Assembly: GCA_016776605.1 (NCBI GenBank)
Contig: JADHTB010000011.1
Location: 1 to 64,000 of the forward strand
DNA: 64,000 nucleotides
Source of the DNA: Alphaproteobacteria bacterium
GTDB lineage: Bacteria > Pseudomonadota > Alphaproteobacteria > GCA-2731375
Direction: 5' to 3'
Positions 54,844 to 63,761 of the stretch are shown here, piece by piece. The number at the start of each line of letters is the position of its first letter. Within the stretch, counting starts at the first letter, position 1. The notes beneath the pieces are model-generated. The model was not told the DNA's origin. It searched no databases and worked only from the letters and a program-made list of their open reading frames with translations. The translations under genes were made by a program, and so were the position numbers.

Positions 54844-55863
54844 ATGAACGGCGCATTTTCTACGAATAATCCTGATTTGCTGTTGCAACCGCCGATTGGC
54901 CGGGCCGCCTATTCAGACCGCACGGCCTGGATCATGGCGACCCTTTCGAGACTTGCCTATGAACCGTTCGATAGCGCAGAAGAAAAGGCCGCGTTGGAGG
55001 AAAAACTGGCTGTTGGCGGCTTCAAACTGATCTCGACGGTGAACGTAACTAAGGGCAAGTCCGTTGACACGCAGGCAATCCTAGTGAATCGGCCCGGCGA
55101 GATGAGTGTGCTGGTATTTCGTGGCACCGAATTCAAACGCGATCAGGGGGAAAAGGGGTTTCCGCTTAGTGATTTGAAAACAGACCTGGATGCCGTGTTC
55201 GTAAAACCTGAAGGCGCCGCGGATGACGACGGGAAGCTGTCCCGAGGATTCTTTAGGGCGTTCGAGGCGGCTTGGGGAGACATCGAGGAAGGGATTAAGA
55301 AGTTGTACGATAAGGACCGGACGGAGCCTTTATACATCACCGGTCATTCCTTGGGTGCGGCTTTGGCGACGATCGCGGCCCGCGAACTCGAAAAGCGCCT
55401 GAAAACGCAATATCAGAAACTGACGGTGGCCGCCTGCTACACCTTCTGTTCTCCGCGCGTGGGCGATGGCAAATGGGTGCGGGGGATTAAGGTTCCAGTC
55501 TATCGCGTCGTCAACGGCTGCGACGGTGTGCCGCTGGTACCATTCTCGGATTTCTTCTACATCCTGCTTCGTAAAATTCCCCTCATTGGTTGGGGGATAA
55601 AGAATCCCGTGTTCGGTTTTGTCGGTTACCAGCACGTCGGTGCCTTCAAATATTTGGTTGGTGATGTAAAGGCGCCTGAAAGCGTTGATCTTTCACAAGG
55701 CTCGACCGCAACCTGGAAACGTTTTTTCCGGGTCTTTTGGGCCCTGTTCACTGCAATTAGGTACCTTGCCATTGGCAGTTTGACATTGTTTGCCAGGGAC
55801 CATTCGATCGGGCCCGTAGTCGAAAAGCTGCTGATCTACGCCGAGAGGAGGAACCGGCCGTGA
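54844..55863 (+). CDS. Class 3 lipase family protein
   Basis: A 339-residue alpha/beta hydrolase of the fungal-type Lipase_3 family. The nucleophile elbow GHSLGAA, the aspartate in NGCDGVPLVPF and a histidine in YQHVGAF form a plausible catalytic triad, and VLVFRGTEFKRD is the strand before it. No signal peptide, but a hydrophobic C-terminal stretch (RVFWALFTAIRYLAIGSLTLF) could associate with membrane. ATG 54844 chosen; GTG 54835 possible. Codon use is somewhat AT-richer than its neighbours. Confidence 0.85.
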   Translation: MNGAFSTNNPDLLLQPPIGRAAYSDRTAWIMATLSRLAYEPFDSAEEKAALEEKLAVGGFKLISTVNVTKGKSVDTQAILVNRPGEMSVLVFRGTEFKRDQGEKGFPLSDLKTDLDAVFVKPEGAADDDGKLSRGFFRAFEAAWGDIEEGIKKLYDKDRTEPLYITGHSLGAALATIAARELEKRLKTQYQKLTVAACYTFCSPRVGDGKWVRGIKVPVYRVVNGCDGVPLVPFSDFFYILLRKIPLIGWGIKNPVFGFVGYQHVGAFKYLVGDVKAPESVDLSQGSTATWKRFFRVFWALFTAIRYLAIGSLTLFARDHSIGPVVEKLLIYAERRNRP

Positions 55864-55893
55864 CATCCTGCCGAAGACCAAATTCCGCTGGCT

Positions 55894-57603
55894 TCAACCC
55901 TCAACCCCATAATCCCGTTTTGCCGCGGCTTCGCTGACATAGCCGTTTTTCAGGTCGTCGGCGATGGCGGCGCGGTCGCGTTTGCCAGGCGGGCCATAAC
56001 CGCCGGAGCCTGGGACTTCGACGATGATCAGGCCGTCGGCGGGGACGGTGAAGGCGCCCTTGGAGAGGGGGTGGCGCAGGCCGCCGTCCGGGTCTTGCAG
56101 GGTGATGCGCATGGGCGAGCCGTCCAGGCCGCCGGCCAGGCCAAAGGGTGGGGATTTGCTGCGTTCGCAACATATCGCGCCCAGGGAAGAATTGCCCAGG
56201 ACCCGCCAGACCCGGCGGGCGCCGCAGCCGCCGCGAAATTCGCCGGCCCCGCCGCTATCCGCCAGCACCGAATATTCCTCCACCCGCACCGGAAAGCTCA
56301 TTTCCAAAACCTCGACAGGGGTGTTCATCATGTTGGAAATGCCGGCGGCAACGCAATTGATGCCATCCTTGGTGGGCCGGGCGCCGAAACCGCCCTTGAT
56401 GGATTCGTAACTGACGTAGCGTTCGCCGTTGCGATAATCGACGCCGCCCAGGGTCAGCACCGACGAGGTGCCCTGCGAGCAGGCCATGACCCGTTCGGGC
56501 AGGAATTCATAAAGGGCGCCGAACAACATGTCGGCAACCCGATGGGACATTTCATGGTTGGCATAGACCACAGGCGCGGGAAAGGCCGCATTCACGACCG
56601 AGGCTTCGGGCGCCAGCACCGTGATAGCGCGCCAACAGCCCGAATTGGGCGGGATCATACCGTTCGGGTCGACCACCATTTTTACCGTGGTATAGACCCC
56701 CGATGCGGTTACCGACAGGGGCGCGTTCATGGGCCCGGCCACCTGTGGGTCGGAGCCCGCGAAATCCACCGTCAGGCTATCGCCGGTCTTGATGGCCCGC
56801 ATGCGGACCGTGAAGATATCGTCTTCCACCGCACCCGGTTCCAAAATGCCGTCGCCGTCACAAAAATCCTCGAAACTGCCCGTCCCGTCGGGCAGTTCAG
56901 ACAGGAATGTCCGCATCATGGATTCGGAATAGTCCATCACTTCGGCCATGATACGGCGCAGATTCTCGACGCCATATTTCTCCGCCAGTTCGGACAACCG
57001 CGCGCTACCGCGCCGGTTTGCCGCGATCTGGGCGTTCATGTCGCCCCGGCGTTCGCTGGGGGTGCGCACGTTGGTGAAAATAATAGTGTCCACATCCCGG
57101 TTCAAAACGCCCGCCGCATACAGCCGGGTGGGGGGCAGGCGCAGACCTTCGCCAAATATTTCCGTCACCGCGCCATAGCTGCCCGGCGTGGCGCTGCCCA
57201 CGTCCGGCCAATGGGCCCGCACACAGGCAAAGCCCAGGATCTCGCCCTTATGAAAGGACGGCGAAACCACGTTTACGTCCGGCAGATGGGAGCCGCCAAA
57301 ATAGGGATCGTTGTGGATGAAGACATCGCCTTCCTCGAAACTCTCGAAGGCCTCGATCACCGCCTTTACCGCATCAGGCATGGAACCCAGATGGATCGGC
57401 AGATCCGGCCCCTGGGCGATCATTTCCCCGTGCGCATCGAACAGGCCGCAGGAATAATCGCCCGCCACTTTCAACAGCGGCGAATAGGCGGTCTTGGCCA
57501 GGACGATCTTCATTTCCTCGGCCGCCGCGTACAGGCTGTTTTTGACCACTTCGAAGGTGGCGGCGTCAGTTCTTACGGGAGGTTTGGTTTTATTAAGCGG
57601 CAT
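55894..57603 (-). CDS. hyuB: Hydantoinase B / oxoprolinase subunit
   Basis: A 569-residue HyuB-type subunit. FEVVKNSLYAAAEEM, NDPYFGGSHLPDV and GSGGYGPP near the C-terminus are typical. It acts with HyuA in ATP-dependent opening of hydantoin- or 5-oxoproline-like rings (N-methylhydantoinase, 5-oxoprolinase, or acetone carboxylase relatives). ATG 57603 has GGAG at seven bases and overlaps the hyuA end by 11 bases. Confidence 0.9.
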   Translation of the reverse strand: MPLNKTKPPVRTDAATFEVVKNSLYAAAEEMKIVLAKTAYSPLLKVAGDYSCGLFDAHGEMIAQGPDLPIHLGSMPDAVKAVIEAFESFEEGDVFIHNDPYFGGSHLPDVNVVSPSFHKGEILGFACVRAHWPDVGSATPGSYGAVTEIFGEGLRLPPTRLYAAGVLNRDVDTIIFTNVRTPSERRGDMNAQIAANRRGSARLSELAEKYGVENLRRIMAEVMDYSESMMRTFLSELPDGTGSFEDFCDGDGILEPGAVEDDIFTVRMRAIKTGDSLTVDFAGSDPQVAGPMNAPLSVTASGVYTTVKMVVDPNGMIPPNSGCWRAITVLAPEASVVNAAFPAPVVYANHEMSHRVADMLFGALYEFLPERVMACSQGTSSVLTLGGVDYRNGERYVSYESIKGGFGARPTKDGINCVAAGISNMMNTPVEVLEMSFPVRVEEYSVLADSGGAGEFRGGCGARRVWRVLGNSSLGAICCERSKSPPFGLAGGLDGSPMRITLQDPDGGLRHPLSKGAFTVPADGLIIVEVPGSGGYGPPGKRDRAAIADDLKNGYVSEAAAKRDYGVEG

Positions 57604-59677
57604 TATTGTTCTCCATAAGAATATGACCGGCGTCACTCATTCGCGCCTGCCAGCCCGGCGGGATGACAATGGTGGTATCCACCGCCTCGATCACCGCCGG
57701 TCCGGAAACCTCCGACCCCACACCCAGCTTGGCGCAGTCATGGATGGCGCAGTCAACGCGCCCGCCTTGGCGAAACCAGACCGAGCGGCTGCCCTTGCGC
57801 GCATCTTCGCCCGAACCGGCGCTATGGCTCAGTTTGATTTTTTCAAACCGTCCGATGGCGGTCAGGCGCAGGTTGACCATTTGGATGGCTTCCTCGCGGT
57901 TTTCATGGCCGTAGGTCAGATAATGTTTCTTGTGAAATTGATCAGCCAGTTCGGTCAGGGTTTCATTCGTCACCGGACCGGAACGGGCTGGTATGGTCAA
58001 TTCATAGGCTTGCCGGCCATAGCGCAGGTCGGCGGCGCGCTCCAACACCCAATCCGCCTCGGGTATTTTTGCCGCTTTCAGCATCTGCCGGGCCGAGGCC
58101 TCCATCTCGCCATAGGCCGCGTTCACCGCATCGGGCGTGGCCGCCGCCAGGGGGGTGAAATGGGTTTTCACGTAGTCCCGCTTCAGATCCGTGGCAACCA
58201 GACCCAGGGCGGAAAAGCCGCCTGGGATGGGCGGAATGATGACCTCGCGAATGCCCAGTTCGGCTGCTAGTTCAGCCGCATGCATGGGCCCCGCGCCGCC
58301 AAAGGCGACCAGGCTGAATTCCCGTGCGTCGTGGCCGCGCTCCACCGAGACGATGCGCAACGCTTCCGCCATGGAGGCGTTGACCACGTTAAGCACGCCG
58401 GCGGCGGCGGCATCGACGCTGATGCCCAGGGGGGTGGCCAGATGTTCCTGGATCGCCGCTATCGCCTTGTCGGCGCGAATGGCCAAACGGCCGGCCAACA
58501 GGGCCTTTGAATCCAGATAGCCCAGGCACAAATTGCAATCGGTCACCGTCGGCATGGTGCCGCCGGCGTCGTAACAGACTGGTCCCGGCTCGGCGCCGGC
58601 ACTTTGCGGTCCCACCTTCAACGACCCGCCGGGATCGATCCAGGCGATGGAGCCGCCACCGGCACTGACCTCGGCCAGATCGATGACCGGCACGCGAATA
58701 GGATGGCCGGTACCATTCATCCAACGATTGGCGTTGCCGTCGCCACCCACTTCGTATTCCGAGGTTGTTTCCACCAGGCCATCCTTGATCAGGCTGGCTT
58801 TCGCCGTGGTGCCACCCATGTCGAACGACAGCAAATTCGGTTTGTCCAGTTGGCGGCCAATCAGGGCGGCGGCGATAACGCCGGCGGCGGGGCCGGACTC
58901 GATGGCCATCGCCGGCATCTTCAAACCCTCGGCCACATCGAACACGCCGCCCGAGGACCCCATGACGTAAAGTTTGGGCAGGCCCATGTCCCCGGTCGCA
59001 GCTTCCAATCGCCGTAGATAGGATTCCAGGATGGGCCCCACATAGGCACAGACGGCGGTGGTGGAGGCGCGTTCGAATTCGCGGATTTCCGGCAGCACTT
59101 CCGATGACAGAAAGACCGGCACATCCGGCAATGCGGCGCGCAATTTCTCGCCAATGCGGCGCTCGTGCACATCGTTCAAGAAGGAAAACATCAGCGAGAC
59201 GGCGATCGCTTCGATCTTGTTCGCGCGCGCGAAATCGATGATGGCATCGATATCTCCCTCATCCAGGGGCGTCACGATCTCGCCGGCGGCATCCAGCCGT
59301 TCGTTAACTTCCAGGCGGCAATAGCGTGGCACCAATAGCGACGGGGCGTCCTGAAACAGATCATACAGGCTGGGCCGGGACGAGCGCCGTAGTTCCAGCA
59401 CATCGCGGAAGCCCTTGGTCGAGACCAGCATGGCATGGGCGCCCTTGCCCTCCAATATGGCGTTGGTGACGACCGTGGTCGCATGGGACAGCAATGACAC
59501 GTCATTCGCGGCGATGGCATGTTCCTGCAGGGCGATGGACAATGCCTGTACCACGCCCTGGCCAAAATCCCGCGGTGTGGTCGGCACCTTGGCGATGCCG
59601 ATCTGTCCTGTTTCTTCGTCCACCAAGGCAACATCCGTAAAGGTGCCACCAATATCCACGCCTACCCGCCAACTCAT
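57593..59677 (-). CDS. hyuA: Hydantoinase A / oxoprolinase subunit
   Basis: A 694-residue ATP-binding subunit with the actin-like phosphate motif GVDIGGTFTDVAL at the start, LLSHATTVVTNAILE, and SFDMGGTTAKASLI and FGGAGPMHA later. Partner of HyuB. ATG 59677 follows GGGAGG at eight bases; GTG 59686 is possible. Substrate undecided; proximity to ABC and dioxygenase genes suggests use of N-containing organic compounds. Confidence 0.92.
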   Translation of the reverse strand: MSWRVGVDIGGTFTDVALVDEETGQIGIAKVPTTPRDFGQGVVQALSIALQEHAIAANDVSLLSHATTVVTNAILEGKGAHAMLVSTKGFRDVLELRRSSRPSLYDLFQDAPSLLVPRYCRLEVNERLDAAGEIVTPLDEGDIDAIIDFARANKIEAIAVSLMFSFLNDVHERRIGEKLRAALPDVPVFLSSEVLPEIREFERASTTAVCAYVGPILESYLRRLEAATGDMGLPKLYVMGSSGGVFDVAEGLKMPAMAIESGPAAGVIAAALIGRQLDKPNLLSFDMGGTTAKASLIKDGLVETTSEYEVGGDGNANRWMNGTGHPIRVPVIDLAEVSAGGGSIAWIDPGGSLKVGPQSAGAEPGPVCYDAGGTMPTVTDCNLCLGYLDSKALLAGRLAIRADKAIAAIQEHLATPLGISVDAAAAGVLNVVNASMAEALRIVSVERGHDAREFSLVAFGGAGPMHAAELAAELGIREVIIPPIPGGFSALGLVATDLKRDYVKTHFTPLAAATPDAVNAAYGEMEASARQMLKAAKIPEADWVLERAADLRYGRQAYELTIPARSGPVTNETLTELADQFHKKHYLTYGHENREEAIQMVNLRLTAIGRFEKIKLSHSAGSGEDARKGSRSVWFRQGGRVDCAIHDCAKLGVGSEVSGPAVIEAVDTTIVIPPGWQARMSDAGHILMENNNAA

Positions 59678-59813
59678 ACGCACCACCTCCCAGTGAACAA
59701 ATAGCCCGGTGGTCCCGTATTCCAGGGTTCTAATACGCCGAGCTGGCGTAAACCTTAACCGATTGCCGCCGCGTGAGCCAACCCGTTGACCGGGTTTATC
59801 CGACCTAATGTTG

Positions 59814-60149
59814 CTAGAGCAGCACCAATGCCCAGGTCACGACAACGCCTACCAGACTGACGAAGACGGCGGCCGAGGCAACGTCCTTGGCCTGCTTGGA
59901 CAGGGGATGGATTTCCGGGCCGATGCGGTCGATCGCCGCCTCCACCGCGCTGTTCATCAGTTCAACGATCAGCACCGGCAATAATGAACCGACCAGCAGG
60001 GCGCGCTCCACGCCGCTCTCACCCAGCCAAATTCCCAATGGCGCCAGGATCACGAACAGCATCACTTCCTGACGAAAGGCAGGCTCGGTCCGCCAGGCGG
60101 AGGCCAGGCCCATCAGGGAATATCGGGTTGCATTATAGAGGCGTAACAT
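59814..60149 (-). CDS. dgkA: Diacylglycerol kinase, DgkA type
   Basis: A 111-residue membrane kinase with three helices and the conserved ELMNSAVEAAIDR and KQAKDVASAAV motifs. It phosphorylates diacylglycerol to phosphatidic acid. It begins six bases after the phosphoglycerol transferase gene, whose reaction releases diacylglycerol. The TAG stop sits in CTAGAGC. Confidence 0.94.
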   Translation of the reverse strand: MLRLYNATRYSLMGLASAWRTEPAFRQEVMLFVILAPLGIWLGESGVERALLVGSLLPVLIVELMNSAVEAAIDRIGPEIHPLSKQAKDVASAAVFVSLVGVVVTWALVLL

Positions 60150-60155
60150 GGCGGC

Positions 60156-62084
60156 CTATCTCCAATGATAAGCGCCAGCATAGAACATTCTATGGGCTTC
60201 CTGGGTCTGGGCGATGGCTTCGCGTAGTATCGTGGGCTCGGGCGTCTCCGGTGGCGTCTCGGGGACGCCCGGCGTGAAGCGATAGCCTTCAACTTTGCCA
60301 TTCGGTTCTATGACGACAATATGGCCCTGCCGGCCGTAGGCGATGGAAAAATTATGCGCAATGGCGATGCGGCCTCCACCTTTTTCCACCCGCCTCAGAT
60401 CAACGCCAAAGAAGGGACTGTCGTAACTGAAGTCCAGCAGACCCATCAATGTGGGGATCAAATCCAACTGCGCGCCCAGGGTTTCGATCCGCCCCGGTTC
60501 GATATGTTTGGGCGCATAAAAAAGCAGGGGTACGCGGAACGAATGCACGGGAACCGACGCCGCGCCATTCACCTTGGTGCCATGATCGCCGACGAATATA
60601 AAAACCGTATCGGCGTACCACGGCTTTTCACGCGCCCGCTTGATGAAATCGACAAATGCCCATTGCGCATAGCGTGCGGTGTTTTGAATGCGGCCCATGC
60701 GGTCGTCCCATTTGATGACCGTTTCCGGGAATTTGTAGGGCCGGTGATTGGACACGGTCATCATGGTTAAAAGGACCGGCTTGTTTTTCGCCGTCTCCTC
60801 GTCCATGCGGCGCAGGGCCTCGGTAAATAAATCTTCGTCCGAAACGCCCCATATGGTGCTGAAACTGTCATGCCGAACGTCGCTTTCACCCCAGACCTGA
60901 TCAAAGCCAATGCCACTCCAAAAGGTTCCCATATTGTCGAAGCTGAGATTGCCGCCATACAGTACGGCGGTGCCGTAGCCGAACTGTTTCAGTAAATGCG
61001 GCAGGGAATACATGCCGTCGGCGCCGGGGCGGCGGGTGGTGGCAATGCCTGGAATGGGGGCGAAGGCGGTCTCGGTCGCCTCCAGGCCACGAACGGTGCG
61101 GTCGCCGGAGGCGTAGATATTGGTGAACATCAAGCCATCCTTGGCCAAACGGTCCAGATCAGGCGATATCGAAACATCCAGGGTGTTGTCCAGGCTGTCG
61201 ACGAAGACCGAACCATAGGTCTCCTCGGTCACCAGGACGATGTTCAAGCGTTTGGCCTTCGTGCCGTTATCGACACGGCGTAAAATGCCATGACGGTTTT
61301 TATCGGTTTCCAGAAAGGCCGTATTATCCTGCGCCACGATACTGCGCAGTATGGGCAGGGCTGTTGCACGCGGCATGGTCGGGTACGATCCGGCATAGTC
61401 CGTATCGTTGGTCAGGGCGGCCCTGGCCATGGTGACCAGACTGTTCTTGGCCAGCAGGTTTACTTCCCGGTTATCGGATGTGCGGGCGGGCAGGGCGCCG
61501 AGCATGACCACCGCCAGGGCAAGAACGGCCAAGCCGCGCCCCAGCCGGACGAAACGCCCGCCCCAATCACGATGCTCGGTGGGTCGTTGCAGAAACGCCC
61601 CAAGGGTCCTCCGGTTAGGCCACCAGAAGACCAGCGCGGCGATCAGAACAACAGGCAGGTAGTAGGAGAGGTTGAAGGATTCCTCCAGATTGCCGATTAC
61701 CTCTCTGGGGAACAGAAGGTAGTAAACCGCAATACCGTTGAAGCGTTCCGAAAATTCGTTCCAGAAAAAAACTTCGGCAATGAAGGTGAAAGTCATAATA
61801 AACAAAAAGCCGACCACGATGCCGTGCCCGATGGGCCGCGTCAGGCGCCAGCGCCGGGTCCAGCCGGCCATGGACAGGGCGACGACCGTCAGCATTATCG
61901 CCACCAGGCTATCGCTGATGACGCCCGATAAAAACGCCATGGCGTATCCAGCCGTGGCATCCCGCCAGCCGACGCTGACGATCTGCGTGGCGATGATGGC
62001 GCGGCTGACGGTAAAGCCGGCGACAATAAAAAAACAAAGCCTCACCGCAATGGGAGAGCAAATGAGCAAACGTCTGTCGAACAT
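60156..62084 (-). CDS. LTA synthase-family phosphoglycerol transferase
   Basis: A 642-residue inner-membrane enzyme: about five N-terminal helices, then a sulfatase-fold domain outside the membrane with VTEETYGSVF (likely metal ligand Glu and nucleophile Thr), TVSNHRPY and FVGDHGTK. Family members move glycerol-phosphate from phosphatidylglycerol to periplasmic glucans or teichoic acid, producing diacylglycerol; the coupled dgkA supports this. As a Gram-negative, the organism likely decorates osmoregulated glucans or another envelope polymer. The exact acceptor is unknown. Confidence 0.88.
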   Translation of the reverse strand: MFDRRLLICSPIAVRLCFFIVAGFTVSRAIIATQIVSVGWRDATAGYAMAFLSGVISDSLVAIMLTVVALSMAGWTRRWRLTRPIGHGIVVGFLFIMTFTFIAEVFFWNEFSERFNGIAVYYLLFPREVIGNLEESFNLSYYLPVVLIAALVFWWPNRRTLGAFLQRPTEHRDWGGRFVRLGRGLAVLALAVVMLGALPARTSDNREVNLLAKNSLVTMARAALTNDTDYAGSYPTMPRATALPILRSIVAQDNTAFLETDKNRHGILRRVDNGTKAKRLNIVLVTEETYGSVFVDSLDNTLDVSISPDLDRLAKDGLMFTNIYASGDRTVRGLEATETAFAPIPGIATTRRPGADGMYSLPHLLKQFGYGTAVLYGGNLSFDNMGTFWSGIGFDQVWGESDVRHDSFSTIWGVSDEDLFTEALRRMDEETAKNKPVLLTMMTVSNHRPYKFPETVIKWDDRMGRIQNTARYAQWAFVDFIKRAREKPWYADTVFIFVGDHGTKVNGAASVPVHSFRVPLLFYAPKHIEPGRIETLGAQLDLIPTLMGLLDFSYDSPFFGVDLRRVEKGGGRIAIAHNFSIAYGRQGHIVVIEPNGKVEGYRFTPGVPETPPETPEPTILREAIAQTQEAHRMFYAGAYHWR

Positions 62085-62336
62085 GCTTACGGATTGATCC
62101 TAGTTGGTCAAAAATCTATGCGAAGGGCGCCCGGCGGCCACGGCGAACCGACGTCCTATTAACATACGGCGTGGGTGCGGCCAACTCGCCTCATCGATAC
62201 TCGATTTCGCCACATGCTGCGCGCACCCCCGCTCTTGCCTTCAAGATGGGTAAAGCCGTCCGAGGAGACAAGCCGGAAACCACCTGCCTTTGGGATGGGC
62301 GTTTCAATTGCTCTGGGATTAAGTTAGAAGCAAGAC

Positions 62337-63017
62337 ATGTTGGTCAATGGCGCAGGGTTAGTCCCACATCATTCCGGGGCCTTGTTCTGGCCGGAACAAT
62401 CTTTGTTGATGGTCGCCGACCTGCATCTTGAAAAAGGTTCATCCAAGGCCGAGACCGGACATTTCCTACCACCCTATGACACGGCGGCCACGTTGCGCCG
62501 GCTGGCGGCGGTCGTCGCGGCACTTGATCCGGCCAGGGTGGCTTGCCTGGGCGACAGCTTTCACGACACCCGGGCAGAGGGGCGTTTGAGTTCGAGTGAT
62601 CGGGAGGCAATCCAAGGCTTGACCCGCGCGCGCGAGTGGTTCTGGGTTGGCGGCAATCATGATCCCCACCCGCCAAAGCAGCTCGGCGGCAACGGGGTGG
62701 TGGAATTGAAACTGGGCCCACTGACCTTGCGGCATCGGGCGGTCGGAGGCGAGGCAGGAGAGATCGCCGGCCATTTGCACCCAAAGGCCAGCGTGCGCCT
62801 GCGGGGCCGGCGGTTAACCCGGCGCTGTTTTATTTCCGATGATCTGCGCGCCATCCTGCCGGCATTTGGTGCCTACGCCGGTGGCCTGGATGTGGGCGAC
62901 CCTGCGTTCGGCGCAATATTTCCAGGATTATTCAAGGTCTATTTGCTGGGACAGGAGGGCGTCCATGCTTTTCCCTCCCGGCGTTTGGTTCCGCTAGCTG
63001 CCGAATACCCGCGATAG
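62337..63017 (+). CDS. pdeM: PdeM-type metallophosphoesterase
   Basis: A 226-residue calcineurin-like phosphoesterase of the ligase-associated DNA-damage-response nuclease group. All motifs are present: DLHLEKGSS, GDSFHD, GNHD and GHLHP. Usually its neighbours are an ATP-dependent DNA ligase and a helicase of the Lhr group; none is in the window. Its 3' end overlaps the convergent PodJ-like gene by 24 bases. Confidence 0.85.
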   Translation: MLVNGAGLVPHHSGALFWPEQSLLMVADLHLEKGSSKAETGHFLPPYDTAATLRRLAAVVAALDPARVACLGDSFHDTRAEGRLSSSDREAIQGLTRAREWFWVGGNHDPHPPKQLGGNGVVELKLGPLTLRHRAVGGEAGEIAGHLHPKASVRLRGRRLTRRCFISDDLRAILPAFGAYAGGLDVGDPAFGAIFPGLFKVYLLGQEGVHAFPSRRLVPLAAEYPR

Positions 63018-63569
63018 CAAGCCGCGCCGCGATGGTTCGCCGCGCCGCGATGGCTCATAGACCGCAGCGGTTCTCTGCTGCTCCATCTGCTGCGCCATGC
63101 GCATGATCTTGCGCTCCAACGGCGCCAGGGCCAGGCTGGCTCGTTCCGCCTTGGCCTCCGCTTCCTGCATCCGGCCTTGCATGGGGCCGACATGATCGCC
63201 CAGCTCCAAGGCGTTGATTTTGGCGTCGACGTTTTCTTCCAATTTGCGGATGCTTTCGACCACTGGCGCGATCGTCTCTTGCACGACGGCACGATCCACG
63301 CCGGCGTCGTGCCCCTGATGCTGGGCCTGCAGGCGAATATCATCGGCCAGGGATTTGATTGCCTGGGTCAATTCGTTCAGCGGCAGGGCAGGTAGTTGAT
63401 TGTTAGCAGGTTCAGCATCCTCGCCCTGAACCGACTGCTTGGCCGCGTTCATGATGGCGGCGTTCATCCATTCACCAATCGTTAGATTGGATTTTCGTGC
63501 CGCTACCTTCGCGGCCTCGCGGCATTCGGGGCGGACGCCCTTTACGCTCCATGGTGTTTGCTGTGCCAT
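62994..63569 (-). CDS. PodJ-N-terminus-like coiled-coil protein
   Basis: A 191-residue protein starting TPWSVKGVRPECREAAKVAARKSNLTIGEWMN, close to the N-terminal motif of alphaproteobacterial polarity/SEL1 proteins such as PodJ, followed by a long helical coiled coil (EETIAPVVESIRKLEENVDAKI region and LEKIMRMAQQM-like end). It lacks the large C-terminal part. 63021-63056 contains an 18-bp tandem repeat encoding EPSRRG twice. A role in polar organisation is inference. Confidence 0.65.
   Translation of the reverse strand: MAQQTPWSVKGVRPECREAAKVAARKSNLTIGEWMNAAIMNAAKQSVQGEDAEPANNQLPALPLNELTQAIKSLADDIRLQAQHQGHDAGVDRAVVQETIAPVVESIRKLEENVDAKINALELGDHVGPMQGRMQEAEAKAERASLALAPLERKIMRMAQQMEQQRTAAVYEPSRRGEPSRRGLLSRVFGS
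63021..63056. repeat. 18-bp tandem repeat near the end of the PodJ-like gene
   Basis: Two adjacent 18-base units (63021-63038 and 63039-63056) differ by one base. They add six residues in frame (two SRRGEP-like blocks) to the basic tail of the protein and lie just beside the 3' overlap with pdeM. Confidence 0.7.
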
Positions 63570-63761
63570 CGTAATCAAACCTGTAATTCATCGCTTAATT
63601 AGTAGTACTGACTTTACATAAATAAACTACTAATGCGCCGCAATGCAATGTCATATAGGGCATTTTTAAGCCATAATATCAAAAGGTTAGGCGTAAGTAA
63701 ATCGAGGTATGCCTTATGGGATATGGGCAGTAGTGCCGGGAAATACCCCGGCATACTTTGT

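Noticed and set aside
56071..57618. 515-codon open frame on the plus strand opposite hyuB
   Set aside because: Antisense shadow caused by GC-rich codon bias; composition is not protein-like and hyuB is clearly the real gene.
62994..63056. Tandem repeat as a possible phase-variation tract
   Set aside because: The unit is 18 bases, a multiple of three, so copy change would not shift the frame.
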